A stretch of DNA of 64,000 nt from Anarhynchus alexandrinus (taxonomy: Eukaryota; Chordata; Aves; Charadriiformes; Charadriidae). Positions 46,325 to 60,800 of this stretch are shown here, one piece after another. Made by a program: the position numbers and the translations under genes. A model generated the notes under the pieces. The model made no database searches, was not told where the DNA came from, and was given only the letters and a program-made list of their open reading frames with translations. Position 1 is the first letter of the stretch. Each line of letters starts with the position of its first letter. The stretch spans positions 3,445,678-3,509,677 of the forward strand of contig VUYV01000003.1 of NCBI GenBank assembly GCA_008711295.1, read 5' to 3'.

Positions 46325-49181
46325 TAGGCCTTCACATTTGATCACTGTCTGAGACAATATTAGATTACATGGATGTGAGATCTGACTCAGTGTAGCCATC
46401 CTGACACTTTACTGCAAGCGTGCATGAACCTAAACTAGTAAGTCACTATTTTTCATCAATTCCAAATATCACATGGGAAGAAGAAACATGAAAAAATGCT
46501 AACTTTCACTGTATTTCATGAATTGTTCTTATTTTTTTTTGTTATGGGGTAATTTCAATTACCAAAGAAGCATTGTACTAACTGGCTTATTTTCATGTTT
46601 GACTTCAAATAGAACAAACAGAGTAAAACTACCGTGTGCTTACTCCTCTTATAAATTTTATTTAATAGAGCTACAATTTTCCTTTTGAATTCATAGTCAT
46701 GTAAGAAAAAGACCCAGAAGGGCATTTCTTCCCCCCACCCCATGTCTTTCTAAACAATTATACAGCCACAGAGTTGTGACAAATGTCAATAAAATACATC
46801 TGCAATTGTTTCATCCTTTACAGGTCAGTTGTGGGATGGAATGATGCTCAGATATAGATCAATCTTGCATCTCTCTCCATTGGTTCTGTCCTGTTCTGGA
46901 GTAAATGAAAAAAAAAATCCCACTGGTCTCCTTTTTCATTTATTCATTTAATCTTCTTAACACTTTTCAAGCCTGTTGCTGAGAGATAATCAAGAGAAGA
47001 AAAAACTACATATAGAAACTAAGTAAAAGTCCTTACTTTAGGAAAAAAGCTTCCAGCGTGCCTAGCAATCTTTCCAGCTGGCATCAGATGTAATGTATAG
47101 TATACAGCAACCCAGCTCTGTCCTTTACACCAGAGAGAGATTAGTTGCTCTGCACAGACTATAAACTACAACTGGCAACCTTATACAACAAGAACAGGCA
47201 GCCGCAATCCACTGAAACTGATTCGGTGCCAAATGCCTCCAACCAGCCTTACGGCCAAGGGACCAAACCATAATTCTTCAGGTAAATACATTCTGCTAAA
47301 TGAGTCCTTTCATTTCAGGCAAATAAGAAGGGGAGCAAATGAGAGCACAAGAGACAGAAACTGGAACATAGCAGCAGCACAGCTATAGCAACTCGGATCC
47401 AATGTAATTAGCAGTTGTTCTGGAAAATGCTAAGAAAGTCAGACCAAGCACTTTGCATTTGGAATTAATACCCAAGGCTACATCATGGCAGGGGTCCAGA
47501 AGAACAAAACAAGGAGTCTGAAGGGTGTAAAAGCACAGGCTACGTGAATGCTGCTTTCTGTCTATGCAGTTGGTTAGACTCTAGGAAGACTTCCCTAGAA
47601 AACTTTGTTCAGTCTTGCCTGCCAGAGACCAGTGAATATGTCTCAAATGGCAGCACAAATGGTAGTTACCTGCTGCTGGCTGTCTTTTAAGGGTATTGCT
47701 CTCTACTTAACACATTCATGTAGGCACTGTGTACGTTTACAGCATGAGCAGTATCAACCAAATATCATTTACTGGCCAAACATCATCAAATAACATTTAG
47801 AAATCACAAAGGCAGACAGTTTTTCCTATCAGGAAGACATAGGTAACAACATAAATGATGTCACTTCACAAAATGACCAACCTGTAATTGAAAAGCATTT
47901 ATCTTGCCTCCCTCTCCCTATCCATTCATGTTATGATACAAACCTGTTTCTGAGCAAACCTGTTTCTTGCAAACCTGTTTCTGAGCACCTCTGGCTTTTG
48001 ATTTCAGAAGGTGCTGAGACTGGAATCTGCTTAATTTAGTCACAGGGAACTACAGTGCTCCAATTCCTTTAAAAGCCCAGATCCAGGCAGGAGGAGGACA
48101 GGTGTTGCTTTGTGTCTTGAATCAGGAGGAGCTCTGGGAGGAAGGGGAGACCACTCCTTCCTGCAACCAGCAAGGGTGCCCAAGTGCCAGAGAGGTTCTC
48201 TCGTGTGCAGGCGAGCAAGAGGCTCGTGGGACAGTAAAAATGCTGCCCTGGAAGGGCACACGGTGGGGAAGAAAAGGGGATTTTCAAACATCCAGGCCTC
48301 CAAAATGGGAGTTAGTCTCTTTCGAGGGATCAACAAGATTCGCTTGCACTAATCCAGTCTCAGAACTTAGACTAATAGCAAGCCTGGTGGACAAGAGAAC
48401 TTGGCAAAGACAAAGAAAGCAAGAGAAAATTGTTTGCAAACCCTCTTAGATTTCTGTCATGTTCTGAGCTCTCTGCTTTAATAAGTTCATGCTTCTAGTC
48501 TCTGTTCTAATAAAACCAGCATTAGAGATTCAAAGTGTATTCAGTGTTTAGGGGATGATAAATTCAAGACTGACTCCAGTAACATTAAACAGGCACTAAA
48601 TGGTATTTCAAAATACGGCCCAGAGTCTCCTGCTTTCAAACTGGCACTAAAATGGAAATCTGGAACTCCTGTGAGCAGTGCTACCCCTGTGAGACTCAGG
48701 GCTGAAACAGGCACTGCAATGAGAACCTCATGAAGAGGAAGTTTTAGCAAAAGATATTCCTGTGACACAGTCAGAGTTGCTTTGTTGAAAGAAAGAGTAC
48801 TGCTTTTTTTTTTGCTATTGAAATCTATAGGTAACACAGTGAATAAAAAATTTTAGAAGTGCTTTTCTTTTAAAAGGAGGAACAACCCATTAAACACACA
48901 CACACATACAGACAAATGCATGCACACACAAGCCTCCTCCCACCAGCTGGCTACCAGGTGATAATTTCCCACTTGCTAGAAAAACATTTTTTCCATCTGT
49001 CTGTATATTTTATCAGTTAGTACCATAAAAGACACAAAAGGCTAATGAAAATGTGGACCAGGAATAATCTTCTGGGAAGAAGAGAGATTCCTCATTGCCT
49101 AGAAACACCTTTAAAAAAATTATTTGTCACAATATTTCACGCTACATGTTTTCTGTGGTACACTGTCCCAACAACTTACAA
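46325..49181. other. Unique sequence with a GC-richer island and two exon-like segments
   Basis: 47134-47281 (+) is a single-frame open segment between splice-like sites (see findings). 47939-47985 is a three-unit minisatellite. 48040-48330 is clearly GC-richer than the surroundings and is followed by AATAAA at 48509-48514. (CA)n near 48895-48905. No protein family is recognised. Confidence 0.45.
47939..47985. repeat. Minisatellite, three units of 15-16 nt
   Basis: CAAACCTGTTTCTGAG (47939-47954), CAAACCTGTTTCTTG (47955-47969), CAAACCTGTTTCTGAG (47970-47985). The first and third units are identical; the middle one differs at its end. Confidence 0.9.
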
Positions 49182-50053
49182 CATGAAGCTGAGTGGTGCG
49201 GTTGATACATCTGAGGGAAGGGATGCCATTTACAAGGACCTGGAGAAGCTCGAGAGGTGAGCCTGAGTGAACCTCATGAGGTTCGACAAGGCCAAGTGCA
49301 AGGTCCTGCACCTGGGTTGGGGCAACACCCTGTATCAATACAGGCTGGGGGATGAAGGGATTGAAAGCAGCCCTGAGGAGGACTTGGGGGTACTGGTGGA
49401 TGAAAAGCTGGATGTGAACCAGCAATATGTGCTCCTAGCCCAGAAGGCCAACCATATCCTGGGCTGCATCAAAGAAGCATGGCCAGCAGGTTGAGGGAGG
49501 TGATTCTGCCCCTCTACTCTGCTCTCATGAGACCCCACCTGGAGTACTGCATCCAGATCTGCAGCCCTCACACCAGGAAAGACATGGACCTATTGGAGCA
49601 AGTCCAGGGGAGGGCCACAAAGATGATCAGAGGGCTGGAACACCTTTCCTGTGAAGACAGGCTGAGAGAGTCGGGGTTGTTCAGCCTGGAGAAGAGAAGG
49701 CTCCAGGGAGACCTTATTGCGGCCTTTCAGTGCTTAAAGGGGGCTTATAAGAAAGACGAGGACAAATTTCTCAAGCAGGGACGGTTTTGATAGGGCAAAG
49801 GGTAAGGGTTTTAAACTAAAACATGATATAAGCTATAGATATAAGGAAGAAATTTTTTACAATAGCGGTGGTGAAACACTGGCACAGGTTGCCCAGAGAG
49901 GTGGTAGATGACCCATCCCTGGAAACATTCAAGGTCAGGTTGGACAGGGCTCTGAGCAACTTGATCTAGTTGTAGATGTTCATTGCAGGGGAAGTTGGAC
50001 TAGATGAGCTTTAAAGGTCCCTTCCAACCCAAACTATTCTATGTTTCTATGAT
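49182..50053 (+). mobile_element. CR1 LINE, 872 bp, from just after the RT catalytic box
   Basis: It starts with codons for KLSGAVDTSEGRDAI, immediately downstream of where FADDT stands in full elements. It continues with [91 protein letters not shown] and [20 protein letters not shown]. The last part (about 49790-49965) is more decayed. In-frame TGA codons and frame changes (about 49258, 49491, 49788) make it a pseudogene. The 3' UTR (CTTTAAAGGTCCCTTCCAAC) and tail (ATTCTATGTTTCTATGAT) end near 50053. Closest in wording to the 19035-22222 element. Confidence 0.96.
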
Positions 50054-53000
50054 AACATGCCTGTGATAAGAGTTCATTATTGAGCATGACTCATATAGTA
50101 AATAGAAACAAGATCTAAATAGTAAGTAGAATTAGAACAGTTGAAAACAGGGAATGGGTTTGCATGTTTGTTTTCCTTAAAAAGCAGAGGTGTATATTTT
50201 TTTCCTCAAAATTGTATTCCAAAATCATTAGGATGTGAATTTTTATGTTCTAAAATTTCCCTTATAAATTTACATCTGCTAAGACACCTAGAATAAGATA
50301 ACTAAAGTTATTTAATCTTTTAGAAATCTGAGATTTGACTCTGAACATTTACTCGAACATTAGGATGTTTAGGAACTTTACAGAGTCATGGTGATAATGT
50401 TTTTTATTTTTACAAATACCAGTGTAAACATTAGGGAATAAAAGGGCAGAGGATACTGTGAGGAAGGATAGCTGAAGGATATTTCCAATTACAGCTACTA
50501 CTACATCTTTATCATCACTGGTACATTAACCATTATGACTTGTACATTTTGTCCAATAATGGTGTCCAAAGAAGTATTTAAGATTATTGAGATTCTATGG
50601 TGTTAATGTAATCTGATATAAAATTAATTTATTGTGAATGTTGGAAGACATACTATTAAATCTCCTGTCCAGAGAGAACCTGCATTCCTATAAGCAACAC
50701 TGAGAACCATAATTTTCATCCAGCCCAAAAACATGTGACTGTCATGTTTGACTATACAGTTTCCTATGAAAAACATGTATGTGGAATTTTCCTAGTATTA
50801 CTGGAACTGGTGACTGAAAGGTTGACTCTCTAGTCATTACCTTGAAAGATTATAATCAAATGCAAGTAGAGTTATCACATCTTTTGTTCCCAAACAAGAA
50901 ATAACTAGGAGTTCATCAATAATGAAGAGATATTCATTAATATTCATGTAAAATGCTTAAGTCCTAGGTATACAGAACCCAAGTAATCATTTACAAAGTT
51001 ACTTAATATAATGAGGAAAAACACACATCGAATTAGTTTCTTTAAAAGTCCAAATATTATATCTGCATTGGTATTCCTATACTATTAGGCTGCAGTAAGA
51101 AAAATCTGCAAGAAAAAAATAAACTATCTCTAGCAGACAGAAGATCAGAAGTAAGTTTTTAGCCACACTACATCACAGGCTCCCCTCCCCCAATTCAACA
51201 TATCCCATTCTACTGAGAGTTCCCTTATTATTCAAAAACTGATGTCAAGAAATACAATTTTCCTTTCAGTGCCTGTTAACACCGTTTAATTACCTAGATT
51301 ATAAACTGCTATTCTCTCTTGAATGGTGAATTTATCGCTTATAGTAAAATATGGAATATCAGATGTTTCCTTAAGGTCAGCAAAGTTTGGCCCTAAATTT
51401 TCCAAGTTTAGAATGAAAAGTGATTTAAAAAATGAGATCATTAGTTAATCACAAAATAACAAACTTAAAGAAAAGCCACAGCACTATTTGTATACTCACT
51501 TTTCTTTAATCATATTTTCTAATTAAGCATTGAAACCTCCAGACAGCATATTCAACTTAGGAAAATCATGCATATTTTGCAATATTTTGTGATACATAGG
51601 AATCATTAAAAAAAACCTGTTCATTTTTTTATGAAGCATGTACTATTCAACATATTATATTTAGTAAAATGACTAGCTTACAGTTACTTTGGCCAACAGG
51701 GTACATACTCAATTAAAAATTTATTTATACCATAGGCTAAACTACCACAGGCATGAAGATCCAGCAGACTTATGAGCTTTCTGGGGATTTTTGAAGCTAA
51801 ATACTAGAGAAATTTTAGTATAGAGGAGAAAGTTAAATATTAGCAAAAATATATGACAGAGGCTTGCTATTTTCCATTCTTCCAGAGAAAGTCAGGAATA
51901 AATGTCTTTAAATGGCTATAAAGCCATCTACCAACCATGCAAACACATGCATGTTCTTAAACCCCATGAGGGCTGACCACAGTAATCAAACTGAATTCAG
52001 GCTAAGTATTGTGCGAACTTGGCCTAAAAGGTGTATCGGGGAAAAAATGATCTGCTATCTATATTTAGTAAGGAAAATTAAATAACATGGAGGTTGCCTA
52101 GACCAGCTGATATTAACTGCCTTTGCACTTGCCCTTCCATCTAGTTAGTTATGACTCAATGTGCCTAAGAGGAGAAGCAGAATCACAATGCTTACAAAAA
52201 AATGCTGTATTTCAGTGCTGTCAAGGCGAGGACAGATTTTTGCAGCAAGACCACAAACATAGTAGCTTTTCTTCATGTCACCATTCTAGTACAAGTAACA
52301 CCATTAAGAGGGGAAGTTTCCTGCACACCTTTTTTACGGGACCAAGTTCCTGATTATAAAGCTAGTCATTATGAAAGGACCTACTCTGCGTTCTCAAGAA
52401 ACCAAATCTACCAGCACTGGAAACTCAATTATATAATGTATTAATATTTCATAAATTAAATTTCATAAGATATACTTGGGTGAACAGAGTAACTAAATTA
52501 AAATTTGATTTATAATTAAAAACTTATCAATCATTTCAAGAACATTAGCACAACCCACATTATATATTTGCTACTTTAGTCTCTCCAGAAACTGTAGTGC
52601 AACTTGTCAGGCAGTATTAGTCATCAGTTCTGTGTGGTAGACAACGTTTGTGCCAATGCAGAGAGCATTTAGAACGGATCGGCAATGGCATAATGATTTA
52701 TTACATTAATGATATGTGTACTACACTAGAAAACGGCAAATATATGGAGAAGCATTACATTTCAAAATTACAGAGATCTCAAATTTTAAATAGGTCTGTA
52801 TTCTAGTAAACTGTGCATGATCATCAAGGGGAGAGGCAGGGCAAAAATGGGAAGACAGACAGACTTTTAGAGAAAAAGATAAGAAACATTTTACAATAGT
52901 GTCTGTATGATTACTTATCCATTAGGTCAGAATGGGACTGACTGAAAGCACCATGAGGTCATTCAGAGTCTTTCCACAGAGTTAAAATGTAGAAAAGTGG

Positions 53001-54563
53001 GGTGATTGTAAAATATGAATCATTATTTCCCTTATAATTAGAAAGTTGACAATACCGATACATTAGGCTGATATATTTATAGATTCCTCATTTGGTATGG
53101 TTATGCTGTTAAAGTTCAGATGATATCACACTGTTTATGAACAGATTATCCATACTACAGAGAAGAATTACTTTCCTTTTCTGTCAATACTGCTTTAGGA
53201 GTTAGTCATTTATAGATAGAGTATAGTATGTTTGATTAAGCAAAACTTTTAGTAAATTTGGAGATAAGCTGAAGAGTTAGCCATTTGTCAAAGTCAGTTC
53301 TTGGATCAAAGTCAAAGTTAACAACATCTTGTCCATATAATTCCATACAGATAAATATCCTCAACTCTATCAAGAAGCATTAGACTATACTGTTAGATCA
53401 AGCACTTCTTCACCAAGATTCCTAAATAGAAAGTACTTCTGTGAGATGCAGTTCATTACATTCTGCTTCTGGTAGAAGGACCAGCGATATTAAATATTAA
53501 CACCTAACTTAATTAAAACTCTGCCTTTTTCACAATGTAGAACTTGAGTCATTTTGATTAGCATTAACAAACTCAAGTATTTTGCAAAATGTGTTCATAA
53601 AATTATGAACCTAACAGACTGCTTATAGACTAAAAAAGCCGCGAAGTCCGAAGACCTAAGCCTTTTTTTCCTGTTTATTGTTCCAAGTTCACTGAGAAAA
53701 AGAAAGAATTCAAATATATTCTCCATTCAAAAATATTTACATCAGCAACTCCTTAACCCAGAATTCTGCTTATTAGTCCTGCAAAAACTTGAGAGGTGCC
53801 TGCTGAACGGTTTTACTCAGCAGTTCCTACCTAGCTCCTTGCACAGGACGTCTCTTTGCAACTACTCTGTTGCTCATCCATAATCTTTTCATGTTCTTTG
53901 TGACATAGTTAGAAAGCTGTGGGTTGTGGCAGCAGCAGAGGACCCCAGGCCTTCAAGTATATGACACAAAGGTGCAAGTCCCATATGCTCTTTTATACAA
54001 ATGCCCTGATGTCTGCTGAAGAAAATTATTTTCTTGTATTGCAGCTAGGGGTAAATATAAACCAATCACTGATATTCAGAATCTACATAACCTTAGTAAT
54101 GCAGATCCTTAAGTTGCTAGATGTGTCTTAAGTGCAGAAGGACAGTAGAAACATGAGAGAGCTGTTTGGTAGATGTATGTCTGTTTCCTTCCACAATGCC
54201 TTGTCAATGGGCTCCTCTTCACATCAACCATTTATGGCATTTCATATGTGCCATTGTTTTTAAACTAGGACAATAGTACTATTTCTCCATTATATTACAA
54301 TAGAGCATAAGACCAAAGTTCAAGATATCCTTCTTGAATAAAAATGTGTATGCTTTTGTTTGACTTCCAGTAAGCATCTGGTATTTCACTGTCTTGATGC
54401 TTTTGAGAATCATAGGCACATTATCTAGTTCTATCAATAGATGTTTCTCTGTCCATTCCATCTTTTCTCATAACATTTAAATGCCTTGTAATCTGGAGGG
54501 AATTAACACTCTCAATCTTTGTGAGGCAAGAAATAAAATTCCCTGTTCACATATAGGATATAG
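50054..54563. other. 4.5 kb AT-rich unique sequence, no gene seen
   Basis: No recognised repeat or gene. The 52123-52444 open frames overlap in two frames and are unremarkable. Confidence 0.6.
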
Positions 54564-54826
54564 ATTAACTAGGACAAGAGGCAATGGGCACAAACTTGAA
54601 CATAGGAAGTTCCATCTAAACATGAGGAGGGACTTCTTTACTTGGAGGGTGGCAGCGCAGTGGAACAGGCTGCCTAGAGAGGTGGTGGAGTCTCCCACTC
54701 TGGTGACATTCAAAACTTGCCTGGACGCCATCCTGTGCAACCTGCTGTAGGTGAACCTGGCAGAGGGGTTGGATGAGATGACCTCCAGAGGTCCCTTCCA
54801 ACCCTGACCATTCTGTGATTCTGTAA
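54564..54826 (+). mobile_element. CR1 LINE 3' end with open C-terminal frame
   Basis: The frame to 54750 encodes [40 protein letters not shown] and [20 protein letters not shown], the end of CR1 ORF2. It is followed by the 3' UTR GGTTGGATGAGATGACCTCC, AGAGGTCCCTTCCAACCCTG and the tail CATTCTGTGATTCTGT. 5'-truncated at about 54564. The AGAGGTCCCTTCCAACCCTG.CCATTCTGTGATTC ending matches the inverted fragment at 26401-26565. Confidence 0.95.
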
Positions 54827-57800
54827 GTGTTTCTGGCAGAATGGTGAGTTGAACCCATATATCTTTTATCTCTGACTAAGTCTTGTCTCTGGTTAAGTAA
54901 TTATTAAAATAGCTGAAAAATGGATAGGTGCTTTCATGTGAACCCACCAGAGTAACCCAACAATATTTTATGAACACATATCATGTAGGGAAATTTGCTA
55001 CAAAAAAATCTAAACCAAAAACCAGGCCTCTGATTGCAATGCAAATAATAAGCAAATAGGTATAGCTTGCTATTTGTGCTGGGTTAATTGGTATAAGATT
55101 GGGATAGGATGGCAAAGGAAAAAAGAAGAAATAAAAAGAAATAAATAAATAGAAACCAAAAATACGTCTGTTTGGAAGCAGAAATATGAAAGAAGAGCGT
55201 GACTGAGCCTCACAGTCAGAATTTGAATTTGGACATTGATAGTGAGTCAAAACAGCTATAGCTAATGCTTTCATCTGGATTTGTCTTGGTCTAAAGAGGG
55301 GAAAATTCAGACTCCAAGTGTAAAGACTATTAAAGGATGTTAACCAGAAAACAAAAAACTAAAGGGAAATCCTTAAATAAGATTATGCTCTTCAGTGAAG
55401 ACATATTTATGAAACATTTCTAATCTTAGGGATTTGCAGGGGGGGAGAGTGGATATTTAAATTAATAGTATTCTCTAGGCCAATTAAAATGAAATTCAAT
55501 CTAGTGAATAGAAATACACATTTCTAAAATCCAAATGTGTACAAATATGGCATTTTTTAATGTAAATGTAATGTTAGCAGGTTTTTTATTTCAAAAGGAC
55601 TTTAACAAAAGATTTAAAGCTTTAAAATTTTTATTTCTAGACTTTTTCTTACAGTTAAGGTCACTGACAGTGAAATTATAAACAATCCATCCTGTCTTTC
55701 CATTTGTAAAATATTTTTTTTCACATTAAACAATAGTGATGTTTCCAACTATGAAAGCTTTGTCTGAAATCTGGAATCCAACTGGCTTTCTTCCATTCGT
55801 GTACTCATTAGTAAAAAATTCTGCAAGTGATGTCAGTCCCTCAAGCAGACATGCCTAAACCACTGTTAATAGTTATTCCATCCAGAGAAACAGTTTAAAA
55901 TAAAACAGTGATGTCACTTTTTTTCCCATCAAAAATGCAATGGATTTAATACTATCTAAATATTTCAAAAGAATGCATCAATTTCTACTCCCTGCTCCCC
56001 CCCCCCAGCACTTCTTCAAAGCAAGCTAAAAATCACCAAATTGAGAAGTTCATTCATTTTATTTCAGCTTCCCATATCACTATCATTTAGGTAGTTCTAT
56101 ATGTTACAGAATCTTAAATTTTAAATACTATGCATTTTTATGTTTCTTCTCTTAGACTTTCCATTCATTAACAGCTGATAAATAAAAAAGTAAATTTCTT
56201 GTAGGAAATTTCCGCCTCTAATTCACAAACTACTCTAAGTAAAAATAAAATGAATCTGAAATCAGATAATCTACTGATAATGCCATATTGGAGCCCAGCT
56301 CATTTTTGTTGCAGTTACCTTGCTTATCCAGAGAAAAAGGTAGTAAAAAGTAATTTCAGAAATAAATTATCACTACTGAAATATGCTGGATACATACAAA
56401 GAAATAGACTTTGGACAGTGGTGGGTTTTATTTTTATCTATTATTTCAGAATGTCTCTGGAAAAGCAATAATCTAAAATATTTTTTGGGGGGTCTTTTTT
56501 TATTATTATTTTTAGTATTATTCCCTGTATTTTTTATGTGCTAATCTAGGGTTGCAACAGGATCAAAAAGAATAACCAAAATGTACTGTTCAGTAATATT
56601 AAAGTAATGCTTAGAAAAGAGGTATAGTTCTTAAACCGAAAGGCTGAAAAAAAGTATTTTAAATAAGCTGATGTTTCAAAATCATTGCATTTTACAGTTC
56701 TTATGTGACATATAATAACTATATGTCTGCTAAACCTTGAGGGAATAAGGGTATCTTAAACAAAGAAGTTTCTTGACAAAGAAATTACTAATCAGGAAAA
56801 TGGTTGGTACATGAAGATGGTGTTACACCAAATCAAGCTATTTTTTCACTACACATGCATTGGAGATGGTACTGGTAAGGTCCCTGTAGTATTTCTTGAA
56901 ATCTAACACATTAACAAGTGCCATATCAACATGGTACCTCAAGAATAAATTCCTGTTCTGCCCCATTAAAACAAAAATTGTATCACTTTGGACCTGAAAG
57001 ATTATTTTTTTTTTAAATTAAAGGACAATCTTTCTTCTCCAAATCACAACAGACAGTGTAGCACAGTACTGAATTAGAGCTATCTCTTCCTCATCGTGCC
57101 TATGAAATACAGCAGAAGGAGAAGGAAAGTTAATATTCATATTTAGCTATATCTGAACAGAGAGAGCTAACAAGAATGATTTATCCATTTCTGGTCATAC
57201 AGGTGTCATCATCTATACATTTAAAGCCCTTACAAAGGGAAAGGGAAGGACACCGATTTCCTCCAAAGATCATGCCCATGCTGTCTTAAGGATGTTTACT
57301 GCTAAAAACTTCAAGCCAAGACATACAGTAGCTGGGATGTTCTCCTTGGGGACTAAACAGTTCACCTTAATTGTATGTTTTCTCAACTGCATGTGATAGG
57401 TTTCCCATGTGGTATAAGACACTTGTAAGTTACACACCAGGGTTCCAAGTACCTCTAGTTATTAGCAAGCATCTCTCAGCGTTGACTAGATTCCAGTTGT
57501 TGCCTGAGAAATCCTGAATAATACACTTCGTACACCTGGTACATTAAAAAAAAAGATCTCATTATATCCCGTTATTGTAATGGGCAATAGTATGCCAAGA
57601 ACTTATTAACTACAGTACCAGTAATGAATATAATGCATAATGTAGTGAGTAGTTTGTATTTCAACTGTTTTGCATCATTTTTGTAAGACTAAGACTAACT
57701 ATAAAATAATCTGGTTGTACTTTTTTTTTTTTTTTTCTTATTGTTTCTCTCTTTTCTGTATAATTTTGCAATTCTAATTAATCCCTGAGTTTTATATGAA

Positions 57801-60800
57801 ATAATGACATAGTTATTTAAAAAGTAGTATTTTGGGGCGTGACATTAAAATCTTTAACCACATCTAGCACTGGGCTTCTTTAAAGATATTACGGGCTATG
57901 ACCTGAAGAAAATATACTGGCAGGCACTGTTATACATTTTCATATGTCAGCATATGAAAGAAAGTGGAAACAAAATACATTTAATACTGTATTCTTGTCA
58001 CCCATGAATAACTTTAAACCATTTCAAACATTGACATTTAAAAAACGAAGTACTATAACTATGAAGAACACATTTTTTTTCCTAAATTATAACTTTGTTC
58101 AAATTCATGCAAGAAGTTTGAAATGGGCTAATCTTGTCTGAATGTTTGGTTTGACTCAGCTGGAGGGAGGAAAAAAAAAAAAAAGAGAGAAGCAGCACAA
58201 TCAAAGGATGTACGCACTGATGATGTTAGACAGGGATTTCATTCCAAAGACATGCAAGAGAACTCAGAAGTCTTTTTGAATCATGGCAATTTTGTTGGGA
58301 AAAGTGAAAACAAAAATAAAATTTAATATTCAAATATAGTCAGTAGTTGGACTATCAGCACACCTATTAAATAAATAGCATTATAGATAGCATAAAATGA
58401 ATGAATTGTGGTAAAAATAAAACCCTACTTGATTTGCTATGCATTACTTAGAACTCCCAGAAAGAGGTTCCTATCTGAAAAATGAGTACTGTTTTAACGT
58501 TTTTCCTAATTCCATATAGCAAGTAATGTTTTTTTAAGATTGTGTCAAATGGGAAATAAATATTGCCAGAAAATAAAGAGGGAACAATGGTCATGTCAAT
58601 CATTAGAGTGGTACATCCTTTTATGTTGCAAATGTTGGCTTGAGAGCACTCCAAGCATTATAGCTGTCATACCCAATATACAAACCTGAACTCTACCAGT
58701 GGAATGAAGTCATTGTGACTCTCTTTACACAAATGCAAGAGTTCTGTGAGTATATCATAAAATTCTGTATTCAGCTACCTTAACAGTGGATTTTTATTTC
58801 AATGATCTGTAACGAAGGAATGATTTTGTTCATTTTGCAAATCTATCTTAGTCTACACTCTATTGATTTCCGTCAGCTGAACTCCGAAGTATGGTTAGTG
58901 AAGTCTGTGCACCTAAAATAATCCTCCTTAAGAAGTATAGAGGTAAAACACCCAACTCCTACATATCTGCATTACAGGAATCTCATTTATAACCTGGCAA
59001 ACCAAGTCTAGTTTTGATGATTGTGAGAAACTAAGAGTACGCAAGTTCTATCATATAACATTGATGATATTTATTAGATGGTGAACACTAACACAAATTT
59101 TTGCTTGGTGAGATGAATTAGTCATTTGAAAGAGATCACCTTCTTAACTGCCTTTCTGTCCTCAACCACATAACTTTAAAATGGCTGCCTTTCATATTGC
59201 AGTTAAAGAAAATTTTTCATAGTTTAACATAGCCCTATAAACTACATTTACTAGCAAACAACCAGTAGCTATGTGGACAGCAGTGCATTACGTAATGCAA
59301 ACTCTACTATATATTCAAGAGGGAAAAGTAAGAAACCCATTTATTTTTCCAAGACATGACTTTAAATTTGAAGTATTTATCAGATTCAGCCTGCCAAGTT
59401 CAATATACTAGTGTACTCTGCAAGAGAAACATGAAAGAATACTTGATATCTCAGTGCAAAGTAATCTTTCCTTTGTACCTCTCATTTTCATCTGGTATTG
59501 ATCAAGATAACTGAAGCAATCTCATTTGATGCCAGTAGATAAACTGGCTAGGAGTTTGCTTCTTCCTAGTATATCAATAAAGAGGGAAGTACAGGGTTCT
59601 GGATTTTTCGTCTTCCTCCTTTCAACCTCCACCCAATCTACACTATATTTACAGTGATGTGGTAGATAACAACACTGTTTATATTATTTTACAAGTTAAA
59701 CTCTTTAAAGATTTCTACTTCTCACCTCTTTATTTTCTAAAATATTCCCATTTTCCTATCACACTTTATTATTCTAATCTTACTCTCTGTTGTGTTTTCC
59801 TTTAGTATAAGGATCATGATTTTCCTACTGCTAGAGCTGATGCTATTGCTACAGTTCAATGTAGTTCACGAAGAGCCACTCACATTTATTTCCTAATTGT
59901 TTTACAGTTATAGCCTCTTTTATAGGTATACTGCTATGTGTCCTAACCTCTTTCTTCACAAGTTTGAAATTTCTAGTATGCTTTGTTTCCTTATCTGAGT
60001 ATGAGTCATTTCACATTAGGGGAGCCATGTCAGTACTGAGCTCTGGTGTATCACAATGCTGCATTCATACTTGATAACATACAGTAAGTTGTAGGAACTT
60101 AAATGTGCTTCTCTTTTCTAACATGTTTTTTTTTTTCCTGGTTCTTATTCTCCGCAACTTATTTTAGTCCCCACGGTTCACAGTAATCTAGAATTTATCT
60201 ATTCACAGCTCTACTTTGACTTGTATTGTCTGAATATCCTAACTCCATGTTCTCTGTTCTTTGCCTTTTTCAGCTGTTATATTATTATGCAGACAATGTG
60301 TTAATGCAGTTATCTGGTTCAGGGGTCTTAACTTCCCATACCTCCTAAAGCCAAAATATTCAGTATGTTCAAAAGTGATGAATTTCCATACTATCATTCT
60401 ATGAGGTGTGATGAACATAGAAAAAAGAGCTTCCCAATGGCATGGAGAGCAGAGACATTTACGGACTTAAACACAAACACTTGCATAGAAGTAGAGGGAT
60501 ATAGCAGTCCTCTATTTTATTTTTACATGCAAAAGTTGTTTTTCTGATTTATAAAAAGTTTCTCCCCAAATTCTGCTACATTCTTGCCACAGGTGAATCT
60601 GGAATATGTGCTATAGTGTTTTGGACCAAGAACTCCAGTATTTGTCTTCAGCTTCAGCAAGATAGCAAACACTTCAAAAAAATTAAAAAATAGACTGAAA
60701 ATGTAGGGTAGTATTCCTTCTCACCTTTCAACAGCCAGTGGCACAAGAATTATCAGATTCAGAGGTTGCATCCGAAGTACTGCATTTAATGGACATCATG

